Source: Caenorhabditis remanei (taxonomy: Eukaryota > Nematoda > Chromadorea > Rhabditida > Rhabditidae). From it: 64,000 bases of DNA. The stretch covers positions 3,348,001 through 3,412,000 of the forward strand of contig NC_071329.1 in assembly GCF_010183535.1 (NCBI RefSeq), in the 5' to 3' direction. How positions within the stretch are numbered: position 1 is the stretch's first letter; each line of letters opens with the position of its first letter. Shown in pieces: positions 22,159 to 33,654 of the stretch. Below the pieces are notes generated by a model. It did not search any database. It saw only the letters and a program-made list of their open reading frames with translations, and was not told where the DNA came from. The position numbers were made by a program, and so were the translations under genes.

Positions 22159-24111
22159 ATGAAACTCCTCATCGTTATTCTTCTACTCGCTGTCATTTCT
22201 CTAGCTTCTGCTGAATCGGAGCCAGTGGAGCACATTCTTCAAGGAGAGAACCTACAGTACCCACTATACAATGAGAAAGCGATTGGATTCAAGAGACAGA
22301 TTGTTGAGGGAAGCATGGAATCACAGTTCTATTATTTGTGTGAGAAGACCAAGGGAGAGAAGAAGAAGAATTGTGGATCATGGGTTGATGAGGTGAGTTG
22401 GCTATTATTGAAAAGGTGGAGAGCCTAATTTTAGGTAGCTCAAGGATAATTCTTTTTGAAAAAAGCATTTGGTTTTTGCGGACTTTTATACACATTTAGG
22501 AGTCCGTTTGAAAAAAGTTGTGCGCCGGGCATTCTGGTCTGTTTTGGGGGGTAGAGCCTAACTAAGGAAGGCCTCCGTGGAGTTATGGGCCGTCACCTAT
22601 ATCACTAAAAAGCTGAAATCACTCTGCTTCCAAATCATACTTGCAAACCGGGCCGAAACGGGCCGACACGGGCCAGCGCGTAACTCGCTTCAAACTCAAT
22701 ACTATGAGCTCACAAATATACTAAAATGTAGATCTCGACGAGTTCTATCTCCGTGACCCACTTCGGGCCGGATGGCTATTCGGTAATGTGCCGCGGGCCG
22801 GGTTAGAATGGCTTTTTTGGCCATTTTCGCGTTTTTTGGCACTTTTTCCCGGCCCGCGGCATATTAACGACTAGACATACGGCCCGTAGTATGTCACGGA
22901 CATAGAACTCGTCGAGATCTACATTTTGGTATATTTTTGAGCTCATAATATTGAGTTTGAAGCGAGTTACGCGCCGGCCCGTGTCGGCCCGTTTCGGCCC
23001 GGTTTGCAAGTATGTTCCAAATATATAACCAGTTTTTGCCCTCGAGGCCTGGTATTCGAGAAAAACAAGGTCAAAGTTTGGACCCCTAACAAGTTTGGAC
23101 CCCTAACCTTACCGACGTGTTAAAAATATCGGCAGCGTGATTTAGATATTATCAATTAAAGTGCTTCTCTGGCAAAAAGATGCTCAATTTGTGCGGCAGA
23201 GTTAAACACGTAAAACGAAATATTAAAATTGATTTTCTGGCTCCACCCTTAAACTGAAAATACACCGTTTTACACTTTTTGAGTGCCTGTACAAAACAGT
23301 TTCAGGGGTCTGGAATGCCTTTCTGTTTTGAGGGTGGAGCCTAAAAGTTGTTTTCAAGTAAAGACTCAAAGTCCGTATTTTTTATATTTTGGCAACTACA
23401 GTACCGGACAAAAAGGTATCAATTTTCGTTGTTTTCAGTGGAAAATGACCAACTTTGACAGTGTATTTCGGTGTCACCTGATTGTCCGATAAACTCAAGT
23501 TTATTTGGGTTGAACAGAGCAAAAATAGAACATCATTTTTGTAGTTGACAACTTTTTTGTAGGGACACTACCATGAAAGTTATAGGTTGTCAAAGTGAAA
23601 ATCTCCAAAATTTCGCTAATTTGCATTGAAATTAGTCGATTTCAGGGAGTAATGGGTTTCTTTACCTGTAACTTTCATGGTAGTGTTTCTACTAAAAAAT
23701 GATGTACTATTTTTGCTCTGTCCAACCCATATAAACATGAGTCTATCGGACAATCAGGTGACACCGAAATACACTGTCAAAGTTGGTCATTTTCCACTGA
23801 AAGCAGCCAAAGTTGATACCTTTTGTCCGGTACTGTATATATTTTGATGTTCAAGAAAAACTGCAAGCAAACTCATAACTTCAAATAATCTCATAAAAAT
23901 CCTTTCACTTTAAACATCCCCATCTTTCCAGAAAGGCAACAAAATCGCATCTGCAACTCTGAAAGTGACATTCAAGGGAATCGAGGCAACCTTCATCAAA
24001 CTCTCGACAAAGGACCAAGGAAGATACTACGTCATTTCGGAGAAGCCAAAGGAAGAGCTCGGGTATTTGAGAGTCAATGTCTTGACTCCAGCTCCACTAC
24101 CAAAGCAATGA
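22159..24111 (+). CDS. Small secreted Ig-like protein (paralog C)
   Basis: Two exons, 22159-22392 and 23932-24111; 137 residues. I start at 22159 because it gives a clean signal peptide (MKLLIVILLLAVISLASA); an in-frame ATG at 22105 lies within the TATA region. Hallmarks: YYLCEKTKGEKKKNC, W-V-D-E at the intron, KVTFKGIEATFIKL, KDQGRYYVISE and a Pro-containing tail. Its first residues match paralog D almost exactly, so C and D are the closest pair. The 1539-bp intron is filled by a GGGCC foldback element (22640-23010) and a complete Tc1-like MITE (23399-23835). Secreted; role unknown. Confidence 0.87.
22640..23010. mobile_element. GGGCC foldback element with TA flanks
   Basis: A 371-bp palindrome with ends CTTGCAAACCGGGCCGAA and its complement, flanked by TA on both sides. 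Arms carry GGGCCGACACGGGCC, GTAACTCGCTTCAAACTC and ATCTCGACGAGTTCTAT. No coding capacity. Related copies at 27569-27898 and 58881-59231. Confidence 0.8.
23399..23835. mobile_element. Complete Tc1-like MITE (CAGTACCGGAC family)
   Basis: 437 bp with near-perfect terminal inverted repeats CAGTACCGGACAAAAAGG and TA on both sides. The whole element is a long palindrome with a short unique centre. The ends resemble those of Tc1/mariner transposons. Non-autonomous. Confidence 0.88.
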
Positions 24112-24544
24112 ATAACTTTTATATTCAACTATTCTTAGGGATCCTTTTTTACTTTTTACTTCAATTGCCAGATAGATTCAAATAAATAAAACTTATAGTA
24201 GAATAACTATGTTTTATTTTGCCGGAGAACATTTCAGGCTCTACCTGAGTACATCCTCCTTACAACTTCCTTTTTCCCAGAACTTCATAGTTTTCAAGTC
24301 CCGGCCCGGCCCGGCTTCAAAAAATGACCCTTTTTTACAACTTTTTTTCGAAATTTTTTCAATTTTTCATCGGAAATGTGACCATTTTTGACTATTTTTC
24401 AGAATTTCGTCTAATTCTGACTGATAGTCAAAAATTTGACTTTTTCGCAAAAAAATTCAAAAAATTTCAAAAAATTTGAAAATATGACTTTCGCGCCAAT
24501 TTGCCCGGGCTGGGCCTTTATAACTATGCAGAACTTCCATCACC

Positions 24545-24595
24545 TCTCTCGATCACTTTCTTGTCTTATCTGCAATTAAATAATTCTCAAATTTT
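24545..24595 (+). promoter_or_regulatory. Relic of an Ig-like gene promoter
   Basis: CACTTTCTTGTCTTATCTG followed by an AT-rich tail resembles the CACTTCCTTGTCTTATCTG promoter segment of B and D, with no downstream gene. It may mark a lost paralog. Other DNA in 24190-25040 is AT-rich with no gene. Confidence 0.4.
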
Positions 24596-25041
24596 TAAGC
24601 TGCAAAGTGCAAGTTTTTGAGCTAAAATTCGGTGTGAATTATGAAAATTACGTTTAGACATTTTCTGTTTGAAAATTTCAGAAATTCAACTGTTTCATTT
24701 CAAAAATTGGGAATTTCACCTAAAATGACCCACAATTCAGTTTTTTTTTATTTGACAAAATTCAAAGCGGATTTTATGAAGGAAAATTTTACGAAATCGT
24801 AATTATCAGGCTACAATTCATATTTATAGTAGTTCCTATCAAAATTATCCAATTTGCGATACAGAAACTTCTTTTTTGGTCTTTAAAATGTGAAAAAAAA
24901 ACTATTTTCCCCCAAATATCTTTAAAATTTCCCATTTTTTCACCATTCAATATAAAAATAATATGAAAATACTGAAAGTGACAGTTTCGATAAAAACTCT
25001 GCAAGTTACTGAAAATTGTGCCATCTCAATAATTGTTCTTA

Positions 25042-25757
25042 CAGTACCGGACAAAAAGGTATCGACTTTGGCTGTTTTCAGTGGAAAATGACCAACTTTG
25101 AGAGTGTGCCATAGTAATTCTGATTGTCACATCAAGAAAACTTTTAATAAATCATATAGATTGAACGTAGAGCTCCATTTTTGTAGTTGACAACTTTTTT
25201 GTACGGACGCTCCCTAGCAAGTTACATATCGACAAAGTAATTTCTCCCTCAAATCGACCAATTTCAGTGCAAAATAGTGTGATTTTTGAGCTGTCGTCTT
25301 AAAATGACCATATCTCTCTAGGGAGCGTCCGTACAAAAAAGTTGTCAATTATAAAAATGAAGCTCTACGTTCAATCTATATGATTCATTAAAAATTTTCA
25401 TGGTGTGACAATCAGAATTACTATGGCACACTCTCAAAGTTGGTCATTTTCCACTGAAAACAGCCAATGTTGATACCAGAGTTGCGCGGTATTCCGACTT
25501 CCGACTTCCGACTTCCGTTTTCAAAATTTTGCTTCCGACTTCCGACTTCCGACTTCCGGATTAGAAATTTTACTTCCGACTTCCGACTTCCCACTTCCGG
25601 ATTAGAAATTTTACTTCCGACTTCCGACTTCCGTTTTCAAAATTTTACTTCCGACTTCCGGATTAGAATTTTTACTTCCGACTTCCGACTTCCGACTTCC
25701 GTTTTAGAAAAAATCACTTCCGCGCAACTCTGGTTGATACCTTTTCGTCCGGTACTG
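25042..25757. mobile_element. Tc1-like MITE interrupted by a hAT-like element
   Basis: Ends CAGTACCGGACAAAAAGG / CGTCCGGTACTG with TA on both sides. Without the 256-bp insert and its 8-bp duplication it is 452 bp, matching its relatives. The insertion lies in the right terminal repeat. Confidence 0.88.
25477..25732. mobile_element. hAT-like foldback element made of TTCCGAC reiterations
   Basis: 256 bp. Terminal inverted repeats CAGAGTTGCGCGG / CCGCGCAACTCTG, flanked by exact 8-bp duplications GTTGATAC (25469-25476 and 25733-25740). The interior is almost entirely ACTTCCG/TTCCGAC units with short GAAATTTT/CAAAATTTT spacers. The apparent reading frame across it (RLPTSDF repeats) is an artefact of the reiteration. 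Confidence 0.9.
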
Positions 25758-25860
25758 TATCAGTCAATTGGTCGAGATTGTCGCTTTTGGATTCACCAGC
25801 CTGTACGTTCTTCCACTTCCTTCTTCCCCAAATCTCTGAACTATTATCCCCCCTTTTTCT

Positions 25861-25980
25861 TAATCACTTCCTTGTCTTATCTGTTATTATTTCACAATAG
25901 ATAACACGACCACCTCGATCATCTCATTTTCCTTATAAATACCACCCCTCAAAACCATTTCTATCACATTTCTTGTCAAG
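25861..25980 (+). promoter_or_regulatory. Promoter of paralog D
   Basis: CTTATCT (25876-25882), AGATAA (25899-25904), TATAAATA (25934-25941), ATG at 25981. It keeps two GATA words but not the palindrome. Confidence 0.7.
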
Positions 25981-26436
25981 ATGAAACCCCTCATTGCTAT
26001 TCTTCTACTCGCTGTCATTTCTCTAGTTTCTGCTGAATCAGAGATAGTGGAAAGTAGATTCATTGGAGAAGACTATAAGTACTCAGTTTGGAGTGATGAA
26101 GCAGTCGGATTCAAGTTTGAACCGAGGGAAGGAGGCAGTGACCAATTCTATTATTTCTGTGAGAAGACCAAGAAGAAGAATTGTGGATCCTGGGTTGATG
26201 AGGTGGGATAGAATGTTAACACTTGTCTGAATTTCTTCATTTTTCTTCAGAAAGGCAACAAAATGAAGTCGGCTAATCTTAAAGTGACACTCAAGGGCGG
26301 CGAAGCTGTCTTCTCGAAGCTTCAGAAGAAAGACACTGGACGTTACTACTTGATTGCCGAGGATCTGAAGAAAGACCTTGGAGTAACGAGACTTATCATT
26401 CAGGATCCACCACCACCACCACCACCAAAGTATTGA
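25981..26436 (+). CDS. Small secreted Ig-like protein (paralog D)
   Basis: Two exons, 25981-26202 and 26251-26436, with a 48-bp intron whose donor is the unusual GTGGGA; 135 residues. Signal peptide MKPLIAILLLAVISLVSA. Then FYYFCEKTKKKNC, W-V-D-E at the intron, KVTLKGGEAVFSKL, KDTGRYYLIAE and a tail with a run of seven Pro before KY. AATAAA at 26462-26467. It is the only paralog whose intron is free of insertions, so it probably shows the ancestral gene structure. Secreted; likely intestinal from its GATA promoter; function unknown. Confidence 0.88.
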
Positions 26437-26991
26437 TAATTGTTAATTGGATGAAATAATTAATAAACCCTCTTGTAATGTACAACACTCATAACACTGA
26501 TTTTGACGTGCCACGAAAGAGGTAGACAGGAGACAATCAAATAATTATAAATTGCAGTTTAAAAATTTCTTGCATAAGGATTATAAATTGGGTCTTCTAA
26601 CAAGACAATAACCAGGCTTGTCATGGGCCGGTTCGGGAGCAAAATCAGAATTTTTCTCAAAAACATGCTTCGAACAGAATTTTGGAGTTTCTTTCTGAAA
26701 ATTTTTGGATATTTTTGAAAAAAGTCTAGTTTTCAACTAAAAGTTTAGAACTCAATAAAAACCTGAACATGTATGGTAATAACTACTGCCAGTGAGCGAA
26801 ATAAGCGAGAACTGTGACTTCACAAAAATAAAATCGGAAGTGAAAGAATAAAAAGAAGATTGAATAACAATAATTATGAGCCCCGGCCTAAATTGAAATC
26901 TCACTTACTTTATCGGAATGTAGCGTGTCAATGACTTGTTCCTTCGTTTCAAATTTGTTTCAAATAAATAAATAAATTTAAATCCATCTGA

Positions 26992-27344
26992 CTAGGGAAG
27001 GTCATGGACTCGGTCTGGAGTAATGGGTCGTGACTTATATCACTGGAAAGCTGAGAAATCGCTGATTCCAAATATATATTCAATTTTTGCCTTCGAGGCC
27101 TGGTATTTGAGAAAAACATGGTCATAGTTTGAAAAAAGGCAAATTATTGCATTTTTTAAAAGCAATTTTCGCGTGTTAAAAAGACGATAATTTGTCTTTT
27201 TTCTCACTTTGACTTTGTTTTTCACAAATGCCAGGCCTCGAGGGCAAAAACTGAATATATATTTGGAATCAGCGTTCTCTCAGCTTTCCAATGATATAGT
27301 TCACGACCCATAACTCCAGACCGAGTCCATGACCTTCCCTAGTG
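26992..27344. mobile_element. CTAGGGAAGG foldback element
   Basis: A 353-bp palindrome with ends CTAGGGAAGGTCATGGACTC and complement, with TGA at both edges. Arms contain CACTGGAAAGCTGAGA and GAGGCCTGGTATTTGAGAAA. A relative lies at 56545-57278. Confidence 0.75.
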
Positions 27345-27568
27345 AGCTCTGTCCTACCTGCATTGTAATAGAACGCTGTGTATGTAGATTTTATCTAGAA
27401 TTCCCACTTACGCCTTTCCTTAATTGGTTCCCATCATTATCATATGTTTTATGATGATTTATCATCATAGATGCGCATAATTCGCCTGCCTTCAGAAGAT
27501 GGCGAGTTTTATTTACCCACGGTTGCGTTTGGGCCTTGTAGGAAGAACGCGTCATTTTGTTTTCCATT

Positions 27569-27898
27569 CTTGCAAACCGAGCCGAAACGGGCCGGCGCTT
27601 AACTCGCTTCAAACTAAATATTATGAGCTCAAAAATATACCAAAATGTAGATCTCGTTGATTTCTATGTCCGTGGCCTACTACGGGCCGGATGGCTATTC
27701 GTTAATATGTCGCGGGTTGGGAAAAAGTGCCAAAAACGCGAAAAAGGCCAAAAAAGTCATTCTAGCCCGGCTCATAGTAGGTCACAGACAGAGAACTCGC
27801 TGCGATCTACATTTTGGTATATTTTAGAGCTCATAATATTTAGTTTGAAGCGCGTTACGCGCCGGCCCGTGTCGGCCCGTTTCGGCCCGGTTTGCAAG
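27569..27898. mobile_element. GGGCC foldback element, second copy
   Basis: A 330-bp relative of 22640-23010, with ends CTTGCAAACCGAGCC / GGCCCGGTTTGCAAG. No matching target duplication is visible. Confidence 0.7.
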
Positions 27899-28021
27899 CA
27901 TGGTTTTCCCCCTAGCCAGTCTAACTATCATGCTACTATCAATCTGTGTAAATTTGTAATTTTCACTGATCTCTTTACACTTTCATTTCCAAACAAGAAA
28001 ACTTCAATTAAATACGAAAAC

Positions 28022-28027
28022 TTTATT
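28022..28027 (-). terminator. Poly(A) signal of the helicase gene
   Basis: AATAAA on the minus strand, 24 bases past the stop codon ending at 28051. Confidence 0.6.
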
Positions 28028-28050
28028 AGGTGTTCATTCAAAATCACATA

Positions 28051-31000
28051 TCACAATTTATTTTGATATCTAGATTGCCCACCATTTGGCTGGTATGATT
28101 GTCCACGCGGTTTATAACCCTGTCTTCCACGTCCAGATTGTCCTTGTCTCGGCTGGTACGACTGCTCTTGTCTCTTCCACTGGCTACCACTACCATCTGC
28201 ATTGTACTGTTGTGAATTGGGATTACGCCATTGGTTACTATCTGACTGAGCGATTTGTTCTCTTCTCGGTTGATATTCCTTGCCAGTGTTTCGCCACTGA
28301 CCCCCGCTACCACTTGTTTTGGATTGTTTGAAAGGAATCTCGCGCTTTTGAAATTGATCTCTGTTTCCACCAGTTTTGTGTTTTTGCCAGCCACTACCAT
28401 CACCAATGTACTGCCGAGATGACTGCCCTTGGTTTTGGTACTGATGATTCTGGCCACTCTTATATCCTCCATAACGTCTTGCTGACGCAGACATCTCCAC
28501 TGGCGAGAAATTGGCTCTCATCTTCTCAGATTCCAAAAGTTGTCGAACGACTTCCAATGTTTTCTAAAAATTAAATCATAATTACCTACATATGTATGCA
28601 TGTTTTAAGCTAACAGTAAAACAACTAACCTTCTGGCTATCCGTGGTTCCCTGGCCAAAGAATTGAGGATTGGAGATTCCTTCCATGAAGTAGTTCATGA
28701 ACTTCTGACGGAGAATCAGTAGCTGGCGCATTGTCTGACAAATGTGGAACGTTTTAAGGTCTCTCACGAATAAGAGATAGTTTTGACTTACATTCTTCTC
28801 AGCTTCCACGCAGTACCAGTCACCCATGTAGAAATGTGAAATTCCTTCTAACTCGAATTGGGGCTCATTGGCTAGCACATGCTCTTCTATCACTTCTTTT
28901 TTCAATTGAATGCCTCCAGTGAACAAAAAAGCGGTGAGTGACGGAATCGCTGTTACCATCTTCATTGCCAGTGAAGAATCCGACATTTGACACATTTCTT
29001 GATATGCCACAAATTCGAGAACTGGGCCTTGTGCGTTATTTTTAGTTGCCTTTTTCAATGATGAGGAAGGGTGAAGGCCAGCATCATCAGAGTGTCTGAA
29101 AGTTGAGTTATTATCAAGCTTCACGTTCACATTGTCTCGAATAAAACTTACGATGTCTGAACCTTTTTCAAAACGGAGGTGGTCCGATTGACTCCAACAC
29201 ATGGATAGACTCCTCCAGCAATTGCTGCCTGCACCATTGACCAACAATCCGAGTAACAATTGTAGGAGATATCGTCCAAGAGAGCCATGACATCGCGGCC
29301 AGAATAGCTCACGAGACCGGCTCCGACCAACTCCTGGAGAAGTTGCCGACAAGTCCCATTGATCATTTTCATTGTCGACAGATTGAGGAAGTTGTCATCG
29401 CAAAACTTTGCTTGCTCCTTGTATCCGGACAGATTCTCAAATGCTCTGGCCAGGCGGATGTATAGGAGATGATCGGAGAAATCTTGCGCGGCGGAGAAAC
29501 TAGCCTTCTTGTTCTCCTGCTTATTTCTGTCCTCGAGACTTGGGAGTACAACTGAAAATATTTATCATTATGTTTAGGGTACTTTGACAGTACCGTTTAA
29601 AAGGTTGTAAACTTTGGCCGTTTTCAGTTGAAACGGCCCAACGTTGAGAGTGTGTCGTGGTAATACTGATTGTCCCATCAAGTAGATTTTTAATGGATCA
29701 TACAGAACAAAAGTAGAGCTCCATTTTTGTAGTTGATAACTTTTTTGTACGAACACTCCCTAGAGAGTTATGGTCATTTTAAGGGGACAACTCAAAAATC
29801 AATCGATTTTGCGCGGACGATTTGAGGGAGAAATTACTTTGTCAATATGTAACTCTCTAGGGAGTGCTTGTACAAAAAAGTTATCAACATCAAAAATGAA
29901 GCTCCGTCTTTGTTATGTATAACTCATTAAAAATCTATTTGATGGGGCAATCAGTATTACCATGACACACTAACAAATTTGGCCAATTTCAACTGAAAAC
30001 GTCTATAGTTTACAACCTTTTGGACGGTACTGTATGCTAGAGATTTCTATTGAAAATCGTCACTGATACTTTTTGAATTGAGACAATGAGTATAAAAAAA
30101 TCAAAATCAACTTACAAGGATCTTTGCACGCTAACACTGATACCAAGTTAACAATTGGCCCCAAGCATTTGAGAGCCAGCCCAAAAATGAGCATTTTAGC
30201 CAGTTGAGGGTCCAATGGGAGTCGAGCCATAATCTTTCCAAGTTCAGTCACCTCCGGATCCTTATCCAAATCTTCATCGCTAGCTGACCTATGGAAGGCT
30301 CCAATTTGAGTCAAGAAGCTAATCGATTGGATCACAGATTCCTCCTCGGGCGCTTCTGGTGCCAATGATAAAAAATCCTGAATCCTCATGCCTTGCGGAG
30401 CAAAAATTTTTGCGTGTAATGTAACATCGTAGATTGGTGCTCTCTTCATCTCGGCAATTTGTGACTCTGGCATTTCATCAAAGGCTTTCTTGGAGTATAG
30501 CCTAAAACAATATCCATTAGCTACTCTTCCTGCTCTTCCAGATCGTTGTAATGCATTGCTTTTTGCAATAGATTTGGTTGATAGAGTGCTCATCTTGGCG
30601 TTATGGTCAAAACATTTTTCCTTGGCTTTTCCTGTGTCCACCACGAATATGACGTCTTCAATCGTGATTGACGCCTCGGCAATGTTTGTGGCCAAGATCT
30701 GGAAAAATGATTGATTACGTAACTCGAATTCTACTATGTATTTAAAAACTCACTATTTTTCTGGTTCCGTCATCAACTTTCTTAAAAGCCTCATCATGAT
30801 TGCTCATTTGTGAATGGAGTGGAACGACACAAACTGACTTCATGTTGATCAACTTATTCTTCCATTCATTAATCTATAAGTTAAAATGTTCAGTTTATAT
30901 TCAATGTTAAACTTAGTCTTACCAATGCCATAGCCTTTTGAATATCCTCAAAACCAGGAAGGAAGACAAGAATCGATCCAAGGATTGGGCTGTCTGTCAG

Positions 31001-33636
31001 ATATCGGATAACATGGTTCAAAAGATCAAAGTCTACTGAGTTTTTGTTATCCTTTCCGTACAGAATGTCATACATGTCTCCGAGCCGATTCTTCCCAAAG
31101 TCGACTTTCTCAATATAATCATTCGATTGGATATTGAAGTGATCGGTTCTGTATGGAATAGCCAGTTCAACTTCCTCCTTAAACCTCTCTTCAAGCTGTT
31201 CCACGAGGTCAACTCCATCCACAATATTCTCCTTTTGTCCCTCCATCAACTCCACCAACTTCTCGTTCCAATTTTCATCGTTGATTAAATAAAAGTCATC
31301 CGAGCTACGAGAAGGTTGGTATCCCGTCATCGCCAAAATGTGTTCAATGTGATAGGTTTTCACATCAAACGTTCTGGACTCCATTTTAATGATACCCACG
31401 TTGAGGTGTTGAAAGTATTCAGTAAACAACTTCATGTTGCCCTCAATCGTGGCAGACATCAAAATGACTTTCAAGTCTGTCCGACGCTTCAGACACTCCC
31501 GGACCGCTATAAGGAGATAGTCGGTGTTGATCTCCCGCTCGTGGATCTCATCCATAATGATATGAGTGATGTTGGAGGCGAGCGGGTCAGATGTGAGCAT
31601 CCGGAGGAGTACTCCAGTGGTGCAGTAGGTGAGGAGTGTTGCTTCGCTCTTTCTGTAAAAACGAAGCTTATTATTTCTACCAAACTTGTTATTTTTCCTT
31701 CTTATCTCTCAATATCTATCGTTTTCTCAATCTTCCCATCATACTCTTCCTACAGCACGTCCCCATCAGGGATGTGCGGAACGGAAATCGGAAATACGGA
31801 AATTTCCGACTTTTTTTCGAGACTGTTTTCCGTCGGAACATTTCCGAATTTTATTTTCGGAACTTTCGGAAATTTCCGATTTCCGAGATATTTTTCCGAA
31901 ATTTCCGAAATTTCCGAAATTTCCGAAATTCCATATATTTTCATGATGATAAAAAAGAGAATTTGTGCGGAATCGAAAGAAATTGTTTTCAATCCAACTA
32001 AAATTTACAAAAATTTTAGTTTTTACTGCATATTTATTGGATTTTGACTATGAAAAGTTTGAAAAACCGAGTTTACGAAATTTCCGAAAATGAAATTCGG
32101 AAAAGTTCCGATTGCCGAAATTTCCGAAAAATGAATTTCCGAAATTTCCGAAAATGAAATTCGCAAAAGTTTCGAAATTTCCGAAATTTTTATTTCCGCA
32201 CATCCCTGGTCCCCATCCCCCCCACTCAAGCTACGCCCCTTCTTATTCACAGTCACTGATGTCAATCTTGCATATATGGGTAGCTGGGACTTATCCTCTT
32301 CTCACGGCCTTTCCCTACCTCTCATTGTAACTCCATAAAAATGATTGTACCCTCTTCAGTTATAAGACTTTGGCCACCGCGGCCTACCGAATATCCATAC
32401 TGTATTCTACATGTACCGTTCAATAAGATATACAATTTTGGTATTTTCAGTTGAAAATGTCAAATCTTGAGAGGGTGTTACGGTATCACTGATAGTCTCA
32501 CCAATAAATATTTATATGGATTAAACAGTTCAAATGTAAACTTTCATTTTTGTAGTTGACAACTATTTTGTACGGGTGGTCCCTGTGGAGATGCAGTGCC
32601 CTGAACCGGCTTATCTCCACTGGCACCAGAGGCCGAGAGGGTAAGCGACTTCAGAGCGCTGTATCTCTCCAGGGATCGCCCGTACAAAAAAGTTGTTTAC
32701 TACAAAAATGAAGCTCTATTTGTAATCTTTACAATCCATAAACAATCAATATTGTAAGACTATCAGGGAGACCGTGTCACAGTCACAAAATTGACCATTT
32801 TGAACTGAAAACTGCAAGTGTCGCATTCTTTATGGGCAGTACTGTATATCTTATTGCAGGGGTAGTGTATGTAGTGCCCATACTTTATCCTCCTAGTTTA
32901 TCCGCCCCTCTTATTCCATTTACTATACCCCACTCCCTTGTTCTTTTCTAGTCTTCCAACTAACCTGCTCTCCAGTTTCACTTGATACCCGACTGTCTCC
33001 CCAATCTTCTCTCCGCGCTCCTTCGCCACTCTTTCCGCGATCGACGTGGCAGCAATTCGACGTGGTTGCGTGACGATAACACGTACTTCCTGATTCTTCG
33101 TATGCGCCTCGTCAAGAATGAATTGAGGTGTCTGCGTGGTCTTCCCACATCCTGTTCCTCCACTGATGATCACCACATCATTTTTCTTGATGGATTCAAG
33201 AACTTCTTGTCTATACTGAGAGGCGGGAAGGGTGTTTCTAGAAATGAAAGTTTCTTATAGGTAAGGGTCATTCACAATATAATTCTTACTTGATCTTTTG
33301 CAGATCTTCTGGACAGTTTGCCGCTGGTGGAACAGATGCCTTCTCACTAGAGACTCTTCTAGATCCGGCTTTATTCCCCGTCTTCTTCTCTGCCAAAAAT
33401 CCTTCCAACTCATCCTTCGTGATTGGGTTCTGGCTCACAAAATCCTCAAGAACTGCCATTGTTTCCTCAGTCGGCTCGATCGGCTGGGCAAGTCCTTGCG
33501 CCCATCTGTTGTTGGCCGAGTAGCCACGAGCGTTGAGTCTGAAAGAAGAAAATTTGGTGAGAAATCTGAAAGAGTAAAGAACTGACCCTCCTCTTCCTCC
33601 ACGGGCAGAAATGTTGCTGGCTCCACGGCAAGACAT
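28051..33636 (-). CDS. DExH-box (DEIH) RNA helicase, DHX36/YTHDC2-like
   Basis: Ten exons on the minus strand: 33636-33587, 33538-33290, 33237-32965, 31652-30923, 30873-30754, 30698-30116, 29551-29152, 29095-28792, 28734-28630 and 28563-28051; 1108 residues, all phases consistent. Motifs: LPASQYRQ before motif I GGTGCGKT (about 126-133), TQPRRIAA (156-163), DEIH (225-228), SAT (257-259), ATNIAEASITI (477-487), QRSGRAGR (525-532). After this come the winged-helix/ratchet-type region and an OB-like segment. The N-terminus is short and RGG-like. The last ~140 residues are rich in Gln, Gly, Arg and Tyr with no recognised domain. R3H and YTH domains of YTHDC2 are absent. It should unwind RNA (possibly G-quadruplex) using ATP, in cytoplasm or granules. 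C. elegans F52B5.3 would be my first comparison. A TTTTAG just 5' of the ATG may be a trans-splice site. Confidence 0.93.
29588..30032. mobile_element. Tc1-like MITE in helicase intron 6
   Basis: 445 bp. Ends CAGTACCGTTTAAAAGG / CCTTTTGGACGGTACTG; TA on the right, GA on the left. Long palindrome with the usual TTGTAGTTGATAAC core. Confidence 0.85.
31767..32208. mobile_element. hAT-like foldback element made of TTTCCGAAA reiterations
   Basis: 442 bp in helicase intron 3. Ends CAGGGATGTGCGGAA / TTCCGCACATCCCTG, flanked by exact 8-bp duplications GTCCCCAT (31759-31766, 32209-32216). Outer parts are reiterations of GGAAATTTCCGAAAT; the middle ~130 bp is AT-rich and unique. Frames across it (FRNFRNFRN repeats) are artefacts. 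Confidence 0.9.
32410..32844. mobile_element. Tc1-like MITE with mixed ends, helicase intron 3
   Basis: The left end (CATGTACCGTTCAATAAG) resembles the CAGTACCG family; the right end (GCATTCTTTATGGGCAGTACTG) belongs to the CAGTACTGGCCATAAAG family. TA on both sides. Confidence 0.7.
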
Positions 33637-33654
33637 AATTAAATTGATGTTGTT

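Noticed and set aside
25467..25904. 145-codon frame with RLPTSDF repeats
   Set aside because: Translation of the TTCCGAC reiteration in a foldback element.
28044..28472. 142-codon minus-strand frame
   Set aside because: Out-of-frame shadow of the last helicase exon.
31316..32047. 243-codon plus-strand reading frame
   Set aside because: It is antisense to helicase exon 4 and runs into the TTTCCGAAA reiterated element; no independent gene signs.
28051..33636. YTHDC2 ortholog call
   Set aside because: R3H, ankyrin insert and YTH domains are absent, so only the helicase subgroup is stated.
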